Assembly (NCBI GenBank): GCA_012974475.1
Contig: JAAXQD010000251.1
Location: 1 to 17,151, forward strand
From: Desulfobacterales bacterium
GTDB taxonomy: Bacteria; Desulfobacterota; Desulfobacteria; Desulfobacterales; UBA11574
Reading direction: 5' to 3'
DNA length: 17,151 nucleotides
Shown here: positions 6,233 through 14,433 of the stretch, piece by piece
Layout: each line of letters opens with the position of its first letter
Numbering within the stretch: the first letter of the stretch is position 1
Translations under genes and position numbers: made by a program
The notes under the pieces: generated by a model
What the model was told of the DNA's origin: nothing
Seen by the model: only the letters and a program-made list of their open reading frames with translations
Database searches by the model: none

Positions 6233-8311
6233 ATGGAAACGTTATTGCTTGAAATAGGGACAGAGGAGATACCGGCGGGTTACATCGGGCCTGCACTGGA
6301 TAGCATGTCAGCGACCCTGCTGAAAAAAATGACCGATGCCCGTATTGAACACGGCCGTGCCAGGGTTTTTGCAACACCAAGACGCCTTGCGGTTGAAGTT
6401 AAAAAAGTTGCGAACAAACAGACACCTCTGACCTCGGAAATTCTGGGACCTCCAGAAAAAGTCGGATTTGACAAGGCAGGCAAACCCACGGTGGCTGCAA
6501 AGAAATTTGCCGAAAAGGTCGGTGTGTCGGTAAATGCCTTAAAGGTGAAAGACACGGACAAGGGCCGCTATGTATGCGCTAAGGTCAAAGAACGTGGACT
6601 TCCAACCCGGACGCTGCTGAAGCGTATCCTTCCGGAACTGATCTTGGGCATACCATTCCCCAAGACCATGAAATGGGCTGAGCTTGATATTGAATTTGCC
6701 CGACCCATACACACCATTCTCGCCCTTTTGGGAGACAAGGTTATACCGTTTTCCCTGGGGGACACCAAAAGCGGAAGATATGCTTTTGGACATTATTTTA
6801 TGCACCCTAAAAAGGTCAAGATTTCGCATCCCAAAGACTACATCAAGATTCTGCGTTCCGTAAAAGTGCTTGTGGATCTTGCGGAACGAAGAAAACGGGT
6901 TGAAAAAGAGGTCGAGAAGGCTTCCAAGAAAGCCGGCGGCGCGGTGCTGCCGGATGATGAACTGGTGGACATTGTGAAAAATCTGGTTGAATACCCGATA
7001 GCGACGGCGGGTAAATTTGACAAGAACTTCCTTGATGTCCCCCGTGAAGTTCTTATTACGGCCATGCGTGAGCATCAGAAATATTTCGCCGTAATCGATA
7101 AGAAGGGCAAACTGATGCCCTGTTTTATTGCGATGAACAACACGAGAACCAGGGATATGAATCTGGTGGCAACCGGACATGAATGGGTGCTCAGAGCCCG
7201 TCTTGCAGACGCTAAATTCTTTTATGAAGCTGATCTGGAGGAATCCACCGACAATAGAGTTGAAAAGCTGAAGGGAGTTCTTTTCCAGGCCAAACTGGGG
7301 TCTATGCATGAAAAGATCAAGCGCGTTCAAAAGATCGCCGGATTTCTTGCAGACGCGGCTGAAAAGGGCCCTGATTTAAAAAAACACGCAACACGGGCCG
7401 CTTGGCTGTGCAAGGCGGATCTTGTCTGCCAGGTTGTGGGTGAATTTCCCAAGCTTCAGGGGGTTATGGGCAGAGTGTACGCCACCGTTGACAAAGAGCC
7501 CAAAGCCGTGGCCGCGGCCATTGAAGAACATTATCGGCCGATATATTCCGGCGGCGCACTTCCTGAAACTAACGCGGGTGCCATTCTGGGTATTGCCGAC
7601 AAGATAGACAACCTTTGCGGGTTTTTCTCCGTAGGGCTTGTCCCGACAGGGGCATCCGATCCATATGCCCTTCGGCGTCAGGGCCTCGGCATTATTCAGA
7701 TCATGCTGGAAAAGGGCTTTTCATTTTCACTAAGGGCTGTGATTGAAAAGAGCATCAAACTGTACAATATAAAAGGTGCCAAGAAAATTCAAGAGATTGC
7801 TGACAAAGTAAATGCTTTTTTACTGAACCGAATGACCCATCAACTGGCAGAAGATGGATTTTCGAAAGATGTCGTCGCTTCTGTTGCAAGTATTTCAGGA
7901 GATAACGTGCCGGATTTATGGAACCGGGCCAAAGCGCTTCAAGATCTAAAAACCGCGCCGGATTTCGAACCGCTGGCGGTTGCTTTCAAGCGCGTCGTCA
8001 ATATCATAAAAAAGGCCAAGGCGTTTAAGGCAAAACCTGTCAAGGAAAGTCTGTTTGAACATGACTCTGAATCCAAGCTGTTTTCAGCCTATGAAGACGT
8101 AAAAAACAGAGTTGCGGACAATCTCGACAAGGGAAAATTTGAACAGGCCCTGCATGAAATCGCTTCTCTTAGGGATGCGGTGGATGCTTTTTTCGACGGC
8201 GTTTTGGTTATGGCTAAAAATACGAAAATACGCAACAACAGGCTGGCCTTGCTCAAGCACATCGCAGATCTATTTGAAACTATGGCCGATTTTTCAAAAA
8301 TCTCGACTTAG
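6233..8311 (+). CDS. glyS: Glycyl-tRNA synthetase beta subunit
   Basis: GlyS, 692 residues from the start chosen here (E. coli 689), is the tRNA-recognising beta subunit partnering GlyQ. I choose ATG 6233 rather than the in-frame ATGs at 6194 or 6215. It has an AGGAG Shine-Dalgarno at 6223-6227 with 5 nt spacing and gives the canonical opening METLLLEIGTEEIPAGY. Family blocks seen in order are ATPRRLAV near the N-terminus, FPKTMKW and FARPIHTILALLG, the PREVLITAMREHQKYFAV block, the HEWVLRARLADAKFFYEADL helix, KADLVCQVVGEFPKLQGVMG, and SDPYALRRQGLGII. A C-terminal anticodon-binding helical domain (about the last 110 residues) ends with NNRLALLKHIADLF. Lysine is frequent but the reading frame is unbroken. 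Confidence 0.97.
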   Translation: METLLLEIGTEEIPAGYIGPALDSMSATLLKKMTDARIEHGRARVFATPRRLAVEVKKVANKQTPLTSEILGPPEKVGFDKAGKPTVAAKKFAEKVGVSVNALKVKDTDKGRYVCAKVKERGLPTRTLLKRILPELILGIPFPKTMKWAELDIEFARPIHTILALLGDKVIPFSLGDTKSGRYAFGHYFMHPKKVKISHPKDYIKILRSVKVLVDLAERRKRVEKEVEKASKKAGGAVLPDDELVDIVKNLVEYPIATAGKFDKNFLDVPREVLITAMREHQKYFAVIDKKGKLMPCFIAMNNTRTRDMNLVATGHEWVLRARLADAKFFYEADLEESTDNRVEKLKGVLFQAKLGSMHEKIKRVQKIAGFLADAAEKGPDLKKHATRAAWLCKADLVCQVVGEFPKLQGVMGRVYATVDKEPKAVAAAIEEHYRPIYSGGALPETNAGAILGIADKIDNLCGFFSVGLVPTGASDPYALRRQGLGIIQIMLEKGFSFSLRAVIEKSIKLYNIKGAKKIQEIADKVNAFLLNRMTHQLAEDGFSKDVVASVASISGDNVPDLWNRAKALQDLKTAPDFEPLAVAFKRVVNIIKKAKAFKAKPVKESLFEHDSESKLFSAYEDVKNRVADNLDKGKFEQALHEIASLRDAVDAFFDGVLVMAKNTKIRNNRLALLKHIADLFETMADFSKIST

Positions 8312-8386
8312 AGTGATTCTCAATATACGTTTTTCACGAGAAATTCGGGCCGGCGAGAATTGCGCTAACAATCGGATGCTGCTGAA

Positions 8387-9415
8387 ATGAAAGCAATGGT
8401 ATTAAATGAGATTTGCAATCTCGAGGCGAATAGGACCCCCCTGAAACCGACGGTCTTGCCGGATCCTGTCCCCAAAGAAAAAGAAATATTGATCAAAGTA
8501 TCGGCATGTGGCGTTTGCCACACCGAACTGGATGAAATTGAGGGGAGGGCCCCTCCACCTCAACTGCCGGTAGTGCCGGGTCACCAAGTTGTGGGAACGG
8601 TCAAGCAGACAGGGCTGAACGCAAATCGATTCAAAACGGGAGAAAGGGTGGGAATCGCATGGATTTATTCAGCCTGCGGAAAATGTAGGTATTGTATTCA
8701 AGGTGATGAAAATTTGTGTGACGCGTTCAGGGCCACCGGCCGGGATGCCAACGGCGGATATGCCCAGTATATGACGGTTTCACAAGACTTTGCCTATAAA
8801 ATTCCAGACGTCTTTTCAGATTTTCAAGCAGCGCCCCTTTTATGCGCCGGCGCCATAGGCTTTCGGTCTCTGATGCTGACCCATATTCGGAATGGACAGA
8901 ATCTGGGACTCACCGGTTTTGGGGCATCGGCCCACCTTGTACTCAAAATGACCCGACACAAATATCCTGAAACCAAAATTTTTGTCTTTGCCAGAAGTGA
9001 AAATGAAAGGGATTTCGCCAGAGAGCTGGGGGCTGTCTGGTCGGGGGACACAGAAGAAGAATCACCGGAAAAACTCGATTGCATTATTGACACAACACCG
9101 GCATGGAAACCGGTTGTCGGAGCGTTGAAAAATTTAACGGGTGGCGGAAGACTGGTCATCAATGCCATTCGTAAAGAAGATAGAGACAAAGACTATTTGT
9201 TAAAGCTGAATTATCCTGAACATCTCTGGTTGGAGAAGGAGATAAAGAGCGTGGCCAATGTGACTCGGATGGATGTCATCGGATTTTTGGAACTGGCAGC
9301 TGGAATCCCCATCATACCGGAAGTTCAGGAATATTCCCTGGAAGAAGCGAACACGGCACTGCTGGAACTGAAAGAACGGAAGATTCGAGGGGCAAAGGTT
9401 TTAAGGATCGACTGA
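8387..9415 (+). CDS. Zinc-dependent alcohol dehydrogenase (MDR family)
   Basis: A 342-residue medium-chain dehydrogenase/reductase, probably oxidising an alcohol or reducing an aldehyde with NAD(P). The N-terminal GroES-like domain holds the zinc ligands. Catalytic-zinc candidates are Cys44 (GVCHTELD), His66 (PGHQ) and Cys153 (LLCAG). Structural-zinc cysteines are 97, 100, 103 and 111 (CGKCRYCIQGDENLC). The Rossmann domain starts near residue 173 with the nucleotide loop GLTGFGASAH, where Ala-Ser replaces the more usual Gly-x-Gly. GHQ replaces the common GHE after the catalytic His. I recall the same variations in a distinct bacterial zinc-ADH subfamily, so they are probably not damage. It lies 75 bp after glyS with no strong Shine-Dalgarno. 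It has no obvious link to its neighbours, and the physiological substrate is unknown. Confidence 0.92.
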   Translation: MKAMVLNEICNLEANRTPLKPTVLPDPVPKEKEILIKVSACGVCHTELDEIEGRAPPPQLPVVPGHQVVGTVKQTGLNANRFKTGERVGIAWIYSACGKCRYCIQGDENLCDAFRATGRDANGGYAQYMTVSQDFAYKIPDVFSDFQAAPLLCAGAIGFRSLMLTHIRNGQNLGLTGFGASAHLVLKMTRHKYPETKIFVFARSENERDFARELGAVWSGDTEEESPEKLDCIIDTTPAWKPVVGALKNLTGGGRLVINAIRKEDRDKDYLLKLNYPEHLWLEKEIKSVANVTRMDVIGFLELAAGIPIIPEVQEYSLEEANTALLELKERKIRGAKVLRID

Positions 9416-9509
9416 AAACTGTGTTGAACATCTTTGAACCATAAGCAACGCTTTTCGGCAAAAGGCTCAAAAATCACCCTTCGGGAAGTGTTGAAACGGC
9501 GTCTAATAA
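9416..9509. other. Convergent intergenic region between adh and the lipoprotein gene
   Basis: This 94-bp region lies between two converging genes. It holds a small A/T-rich hairpin candidate at about 9450-9467 (GCTTTT paired with AAAAGGC, one bulge), a compact CCCTTCGGG element at 9477-9485, and the left arm of the strong inverted repeat described separately. No clear T-tract follows any of them on either strand, so intrinsic termination is possible but not well supported. Confidence 0.4.
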
Positions 9510-9527
9510 TTATTGAACCGCCGTTTC
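9493..9527. repeat. Perfect 9-bp inverted repeat at the 3' end of the minus-strand lipoprotein gene
   Basis: GAAACGGCG at 9493-9501 is exactly complementary to CGCCGTTTC at 9519-9527, with a 17-nt spacer. The spacer itself contains a 10-bp palindrome, AATAATTATT (9505-9514). The right arm lies within the last codons of the lipoprotein gene (stop at 9510-9512) and the left arm just beyond it. Its position between convergent genes suggests a bidirectional 3'-end or terminator structure, although neither strand shows a following T-run. Confidence 0.55.
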
Positions 9528-10049
9528 CGTAATGTTGACCGTCAATTTTTCTTGGATCGTATTCCCGTTTTGCCTGACAAATAACACAATGCCGTTTTCA
9601 CCGTCTGGAATGGGTCCGGAGCTAATTTCACCGGCGTTCTTATCGTTGCGGGCAAGTGGCGCCCGAGCCAATAGCCTGTATGGCGAGATCCTTTTTGAAA
9701 AAGACTGCCCGGCGGGAATGACATCGGGAGGTATTGTTGAATTTTTTATGTCTTCGGGCCGAATGCCCCTAAACACAAAAACGCCCCCATCGCGGCCGTT
9801 ATAAAGATAGCGGGTTTTATTCCAATCGATTTCCAAATCTTTACGGGTCTTGTTGGTAACCTCGAGACGAAACCCTGCAAAAAAATTGTAGCCATCTTTC
9901 AAAGGTTCAAGTTTGACGTTGTAGAAAGAATTGTCAGCAGCTTGGATTTGCGGGTTGCTGCTGGCAACCAGCGTCGGCGCACAGCCGGTTCCCACCATCA
10001 GCATATAGCCAACCATAAAAATTAAAACCATTTTTTTAGCAGTGTTCAT
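9510..10049 (-). CDS. Putative lipoprotein of unknown function
   Basis: A 179-residue predicted lipoprotein. The start is ATG at 10049 (read on the minus strand): AGGTG (plus-strand 10056-10060) lies 6 nt before it, and the in-frame GTG three codons upstream is part of that ribosome-binding site. The signal has a short basic start (MNTAKK), a hydrophobic core and a lipobox VGTGC with Cys23. Residue +2 is Ala, which under the E. coli Lol rule would favour the outer membrane. The mature part looks beta-rich, with patterns GFRLEVTNKTRKDLEIDW, NKTRYLYNGRDGGVFVF, VIPAGQSFSKRISPY and GENGIVLFVRQNG. It resembles a small immunoglobulin-like periplasmic domain, but I do not recognise a named family with certainty. 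It is transcribed alone, converging on adh and diverging from tamB. Confidence 0.85.
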   Translation of the reverse strand: MNTAKKMVLIFMVGYMLMVGTGCAPTLVASSNPQIQAADNSFYNVKLEPLKDGYNFFAGFRLEVTNKTRKDLEIDWNKTRYLYNGRDGGVFVFRGIRPEDIKNSTIPPDVIPAGQSFSKRISPYRLLARAPLARNDKNAGEISSGPIPDGENGIVLFVRQNGNTIQEKLTVNITETAVQ

Positions 10050-10228
10050 AACTTTCACCTTTAAATAAGACCCCTTACAACTTTCTTTTTCGTGTCATCA
10101 TATGGAGAAGTTCATCAATTCTATCACTTAAAGTCAATAAAAACATTTTTCAATATGATAATGAAGCGCTCCTCCGCTCCACAGAGACGGGATCTTCGCC
10201 AAGGAGTCGGGGTTCCAAACATTATAAA

Positions 10229-10259
10229 TTCGGCCTGAAAACTGAGCATTCGGGCCGAA
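10229..10259. repeat. Inverted repeat in the divergent intergenic region
   Basis: TTCGGCC (10229-10235) pairs perfectly with GGCCGAA (10253-10259), and a G-T pair extends the stem; the loop is about 16 nt. On the plus strand a T5 tract occurs only 11 nt later, after an A5 tract. On the minus strand the stem is followed by TTTATAAT. It could be a transcript hairpin or a protein-binding site; the sequence does not decide. Confidence 0.4.
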
Positions 10260-10274
10260 CCATGCAAAAATTTT

Positions 10275-10290
10275 TATTGTCATCACAATA
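10275..10290. promoter_or_regulatory. Operator-like inverted repeat overlapping the candidate -35
   Basis: TATTGT (10275-10280) and ACAATA (10285-10290) are perfect inverted repeats around a 4-nt centre (CATC). The spacing resembles the FNR/CRP-superfamily half-site layout (TTGAT-N4-ATCAA), but the bases do not match the standard consensus. Its overlap with the candidate -35 suggests a regulator site. This is inference only. Confidence 0.3.
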
Positions 10291-10306
10291 TAACAGCCGG
10301 TATTCT
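10277..10306 (+). promoter_or_regulatory. Candidate sigma70-type promoter for tamB-omp85
   Basis: TTGTCA (10277-10282, five of six matches to TTGACA) is separated by 18 bp from TATTCT (10301-10306, four of six to TATAAT). An A5T5 tract lies immediately upstream, like an UP element. The predicted transcript would have a leader of roughly 200 nt before tamB. The match is moderate and such pairs arise by chance in A/T-rich spacers. Confidence 0.3.
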
Positions 10307-10438
10307 CTCGATGCTGGCATCAGCCAATGTAATGTGTTAACTTAGACGAGCGAAAACAGAATTTGCATCGTTAATGGCACGATAAATTTATTCGTTTTTT
10401 GATGATATTATTGCTTCAATCCATCTGAAAGGTCGTTT

Positions 10439-10450
10439 TAAACCGGTTTA
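10439..10450. promoter_or_regulatory. 12-bp perfect palindrome upstream of tamB
   Basis: TAAACCGGTTTA is a perfect 12-bp palindrome centred on CG, 59 bp before the tamB ATG. A central CpG flanked by A/T-rich arms recalls LacI-family operators. No regulator gene is visible nearby, and within the candidate transcript it would also form a very short hairpin at best. Confidence 0.3.
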
Positions 10451-10509
10451 TTTCAAGGAACAAAACCGAAACATGTTTTGGCATTGTTTGTGAGCAGTGA
10501 ACGGTGATT

Positions 10510-13500
10510 ATGAAATTTATTAAATGGAGCTTTATCGGTATCGGCGCGGTCATTGCTGTTTTCCTGTTTTTATCGATCGGTGTAAAGCTTTACTTCAATA
10601 CAGACGGGGCACAGCAGCGTATCCAGACCCAGGTCAGTCAGGCCATTCCCGGTACCATAACATGGTCCGAAAGCCGTCTTTCAGTCTGGGGTGGAGAGGT
10701 CGAACTGCACAATGTGCTGCTCAGAGCGCCGACAAATGATAAACTGTTTGAATTGAACCGTCTTTTACTGCGGGTATCCTGGGTTCGGCTTTTCAAGGGG
10801 GAACTGTGTGTCAAAGATTTACTTTTGGAAAACCCCCAAATATATCTGGCCACGGATCCAATGGGGAATCTCAATTTAATGCAGGCGTTTTACACCCCCG
10901 GAAACAATGAATCAACCCCGAAACATTCAGGGTTTCGGTTTAATGTCGTGATCCAACAGCTTCAAGTGCTCGACGGTTTTTTTCAATACAAAACAGATGA
11001 TGCGGTTGGAGAAGAACAACAGAAGCGGATAGTGCTTCAACACGTTGACCTGAGCATCAGGGATGGAAACCTTTTAAAACAAAAAGGTCGCCTTGCCTGT
11101 GAGATTGATGGCGGGCATATAAACCTCGGTGGTTATCGGACAACCATCGACCGGTTGTTTTTGACGGCAAGCTTGCAAAAAGACCGGATTAACACACTGG
11201 CTATAGATGTGAATAGGGGCGGCGTCTCCCTAAATATTTCCGGAGATATCCAACATCCGTTAGCCGATAATCCCATTTTGGATCTTAATATAAAGGGTGA
11301 AGCCGTTCTTTCAAAAATTAAACACCTTATTCCTTTGGCCCATGATTCTACGGGAACCGTCCAAACGAGTTCCACTGTACAGGGCCCCCTGAACAACCCC
11401 AATATCAATTTTACGCTGAACTATGGCGGCGGGCATGTCGCCGGAAGAAGCGTCGACCGAATCAACGTAAACTGTCGTCTCAATGACAGACGCCTGTCCA
11501 TCGATAACCTTAACCTGTATGCATCCGTGGGTCGATTCGATGTGAACGGCGAAGTGGACTTTAAAAAAGCCTTTACCAACGGATTTATCCATTCCCGTCC
11601 TGATCTGGATGCCATATTCTATCGGCTGTCTATCCGCCAGAAAGATGCCTTGCTCGAAAATGTGGTTAACCAGAGATCAAGATTAAAAGGATCCATAAAT
11701 TCGATAATTGAGATTGAAGGAACCGGCATTTATCCAGAGAAACTGGCGGCCGAAACCACCCTTGAACTTTTTGCAAAAAGAATCTCCATCAGTGAGGCAC
11801 ATTCATCCGTGGACGTACACCTAACCGCACATGCCAGGATGAATAAGGGGCATGTTACGATTCAGCAGTTCAAAGCCCGGGCAGGCAAAACTCACCTTAG
11901 AGCTAACGGCGGTTATGACCTTTCTTCCCATGAGGTTGCCGCGAATTTTATTCTTGAAGCCCCCGACCTGACAGAGGTAATGTCACCACTGGGGATGAAA
12001 TCATGCCTGGGGATGATGAATATTAACGGCGACGTTCGTGGAACGGTCAAAGCGCCGCTGGTGGATGTCCGATTGGAGGGGAAAGATCTAAAATTTGAGG
12101 ATGTGAAGATCGGGGATGCTGATGCAAAAATATTATTTTCCCAAGGCATGCTTTCCTTGGATTACGGAAAAATTCGTAATCACAATTCCAAACTCAATAT
12201 GTTCGGCACCGTTCAGATACTTGATCCCATAACACGTAATATTTTAAAATCACCTTCTTTGGACATTGTATTAAAAGGAGATGCACTGTTTGTAGAAGAT
12301 TTTCTCGAGGGAATGAAGGGGGAATTCGTTCTCGATGGCCATGTTAAAGGGGATATGGCACATCCACGGGGGCGATTGAATCTCAAAGGGGAAAATATCA
12401 ACGTCTACAAACAGAAAGTCGACGGCATCCAGCTGACATCAAACCTTGACGGTGATAGAATCAATTTCGATCCTTTTGTACTGACAATCGCTCCTGGTGA
12501 GAAAATCATGATCGACGGATGGATTTCTTTGGATAAAAATTATCATTTACGACTCGTCTCCCGGGGCATTTCCCTTAAGAATATCGCAGGGCTTGAGTTG
12601 GGAGAAGTCGATAACGGACGAATTTCTTTTGATTTCAATGGAAACGGCGATTTTGGAAATCCTCAACTCCAGGGGGAAGTGGCCCTAAATGAATTGCACT
12701 TCAACCACCAACATATAGAAGACGGTCAGTTTCAGATCCAAATTAAAGATGGGACCGCACATATTACAGGGGGACTGGGCTTTTCGCTTAATGCAAATTA
12801 TCATTTTCAGACCCAAACTTTTTCAGCATCTGCCGGGTTTGACAACACCGATTTGGCCCCATATTTAAGAATCGCCGGCGGGAAAAACCTAAATGGTTTT
12901 GTCACCGGAAAGATCGAGATCAAGGGTAGCACAGCAGTGCCGGATCAGATCAAAGGGTGGGCAGATATTCCTCAGCTGGAGCTTTTCAGGGAAAAATCAA
13001 AATTGCTCAGCGCCCGTGATTTCAAGGCTTTTTTAAACGTTGGTGAAATTTCTATTCCGGTTGTCCGCCTGAACCTGATGGAGCAAGGTTTTGTGGAAAT
13101 TAAAGGCAGCGCCAAACTCAATGGCGACCTCGATTTAAGGGCCGATGGCAAGGTTCCTTTTAATATACTAACGCTGTTTACGGACAGTCTGCCCAATGCC
13201 ACCGGTGTGGCACTTCTTTCCCTTGAAATAAATGGGAACCTGTCACAGAAGAATATTCTGGGTCATCTTGAATTAAAAAATATCGGGATGACGGTTCCCG
13301 GTCTTTTACAGAGCCTCCATGACCTGAACGGCACCATCCATGTAACGTCCAAAGCCATCGTTCTGGACAATATCCATGGAATGCTGGACCAGGGGCATTT
13401 TAGACTGGCCGGTACCATAGATCTTAAAGCATATCAGCCATCAAAAGTCGGTATTAAATTGATCTTAGATGATCTTCCGCTTAGGATTCCCGAAACTGTA

Positions 13501-14418
13501 GAGATCCGTCTGAATGCTGAATTGGATTTAGAGGGCACACCTGCAAAATCCATTGTCTCGGGAAATGTTCAGATCGTTGAGGGGATGTATTATAAAGATA
13601 TACGGCTGGATCTAATCGAAAGCCTCGGTAAAACATCCCGGGAACCGGCACCGGAAGCATCGGAGATCCGGTGGCCCTTTTTGAAGAACATGGCCTTCGA
13701 TATTAAGGCCGGACACAGGGAGCCGTTTGTCGTAGACAATAATATGGCTTTATTGGCCATGAAGCCGGATCTCCGCATATACGGATCGGTGAATCGTCCC
13801 CTGATCAGCGGGAGGGCCGAAGTAGAATCCGGAACCGTCTATTTTCAAAAAAAAGAATTCAATGTCAAACGAGGTGTCTTTGATTTTATTAACCCGTATA
13901 AAATTGAGCCCGCCATCGATGTGCAAAGTGAAGTAGTGATCCGGGAATGGACCGTATTTTTGAATGTCTCCGGCACACCGGACAATCTTAAGCTTAATTT
14001 TTCTTCAGATCCGTCGGAAACCGAAGAGGACATTCTCTCTTTGTTGATAACCGGGAAAACAACACGGGAACTGATTGCAGGAGAAGGCGGTTCGTCCCTG
14101 TCTCCAAGACAGATGCTCGGCGATATTCTTGCGGAAAAAGTTCAAAAACAAATCAAGGATAACACCGGTCTGGATGTGGTCGAACTGGAATATCGTGAAG
14201 CAGAAGAGGCCGATGCATCAGATGAGGTAAAAGTTACTGTGGGCAAGGAGCTCTCCCGAAGGGTAACGGTCAAATACGGCATGCGGGCTAAAAATGCGAA
14301 GATCATTCAGCAAGTGATCACCGAGTATAAATTTCTAGAAAAACTGTTGATGAACACTTTTCAGGACACCGAGGGGAATTTTGGCGGCGGGCTTCAATTC
14401 AGACTTGAATTTCGATAA
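10510..14418 (+). CDS. tamB: TamB-like translocation/assembly module protein (DUF490)
   Basis: A 1302-residue TamB-family protein (E. coli TamB 1259). A single N-terminal membrane anchor (residues about 4-27, MKFIKWSFIGIGAVIAVFLFL) is followed by a very long periplasmic beta-rich region made of repeating short strands (patterns such as GDIQHPLADNPILDLNIKGEA, GTVKAPLVDVRLEGKDL, GNGDFGNPQLQGEVAL). This fits the beta-groove (AsmA/Vps13-like) fold that spans the periplasm. The conserved C-terminal TamB domain covers roughly the last 350 residues. It includes SGRAEVESGTVYFQKKEF, GTPDNLKLNFSSDP, EEDILSLLITG, VTVGKELSRRVTVKYG and a strand-like end (GGGLQFRLEFR) that in the family docks on TamA. ATG 10510 is chosen over GTG 10504; the difference is two residues and the Shine-Dalgarno is ambiguous. 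The next gene is its likely Omp85 partner. Roles reported for the family are outer-membrane protein assembly and lipid transport. Confidence 0.93.
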   Translation: MKFIKWSFIGIGAVIAVFLFLSIGVKLYFNTDGAQQRIQTQVSQAIPGTITWSESRLSVWGGEVELHNVLLRAPTNDKLFELNRLLLRVSWVRLFKGELCVKDLLLENPQIYLATDPMGNLNLMQAFYTPGNNESTPKHSGFRFNVVIQQLQVLDGFFQYKTDDAVGEEQQKRIVLQHVDLSIRDGNLLKQKGRLACEIDGGHINLGGYRTTIDRLFLTASLQKDRINTLAIDVNRGGVSLNISGDIQHPLADNPILDLNIKGEAVLSKIKHLIPLAHDSTGTVQTSSTVQGPLNNPNINFTLNYGGGHVAGRSVDRINVNCRLNDRRLSIDNLNLYASVGRFDVNGEVDFKKAFTNGFIHSRPDLDAIFYRLSIRQKDALLENVVNQRSRLKGSINSIIEIEGTGIYPEKLAAETTLELFAKRISISEAHSSVDVHLTAHARMNKGHVTIQQFKARAGKTHLRANGGYDLSSHEVAANFILEAPDLTEVMSPLGMKSCLGMMNINGDVRGTVKAPLVDVRLEGKDLKFEDVKIGDADAKILFSQGMLSLDYGKIRNHNSKLNMFGTVQILDPITRNILKSPSLDIVLKGDALFVEDFLEGMKGEFVLDGHVKGDMAHPRGRLNLKGENINVYKQKVDGIQLTSNLDGDRINFDPFVLTIAPGEKIMIDGWISLDKNYHLRLVSRGISLKNIAGLELGEVDNGRISFDFNGNGDFGNPQLQGEVALNELHFNHQHIEDGQFQIQIKDGTAHITGGLGFSLNANYHFQTQTFSASAGFDNTDLAPYLRIAGGKNLNGFVTGKIEIKGSTAVPDQIKGWADIPQLELFREKSKLLSARDFKAFLNVGEISIPVVRLNLMEQGFVEIKGSAKLNGDLDLRADGKVPFNILTLFTDSLPNATGVALLSLEINGNLSQKNILGHLELKNIGMTVPGLLQSLHDLNGTIHVTSKAIVLDNIHGMLDQGHFRLAGTIDLKAYQPSKVGIKLILDDLPLRIPETVEIRLNAELDLEGTPAKSIVSGNVQIVEGMYYKDIRLDLIESLGKTSREPAPEASEIRWPFLKNMAFDIKAGHREPFVVDNNMALLAMKPDLRIYGSVNRPLISGRAEVESGTVYFQKKEFNVKRGVFDFINPYKIEPAIDVQSEVVIREWTVFLNVSGTPDNLKLNFSSDPSETEEDILSLLITGKTTRELIAGEGGSSLSPRQMLGDILAEKVQKQIKDNTGLDVVELEYREAEEADASDEVKVTVGKELSRRVTVKYGMRAKNAKIIQQVITEYKFLEKLLMNTFQDTEGNFGGGLQFRLEFR

Positions 14419-14433
14419 AAAAGATCTATTCAT

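Larger units (their letters stand above)
10050..10509. other. Divergent intergenic region between the lipoprotein gene and tamB
   Basis: About 460 bp without a gene, serving as 5' region for both divergent genes. Next to the lipoprotein gene it holds only that gene's Shine-Dalgarno; I found no convincing minus-strand -35/-10 pair. Further in are a 7-bp inverted repeat (10229-10259), an A5T5 tract (10266-10275), an operator-like repeat overlapping a plausible plus-strand promoter (10275-10306) and a 12-bp palindrome (10439-10450). No tRNA or recognised small-RNA fold was seen. A GGTTCC near 10211 recalls a T-loop, but the rest of a tRNA is absent. Confidence 0.5.

Noticed and set aside
6539..7330. 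Long 263-codon minus-strand open frame inside glyS
   Set aside because: It lies entirely antisense to a strongly conserved synthetase gene, has no family-like sequence and is explained by codon bias of the real gene.
10060..10170. Minus-strand promoter for the lipoprotein, using TTGACT or TTGAAA as -35
   Set aside because: No acceptable -10 hexamer occurs at 16-18 bp from either candidate.
10160..10225. tRNA-like stretch (GGTTCC after GTCGG) in the spacer upstream of tamB
   Set aside because: No acceptor stem, anticodon arm or full T-arm can be formed around it.
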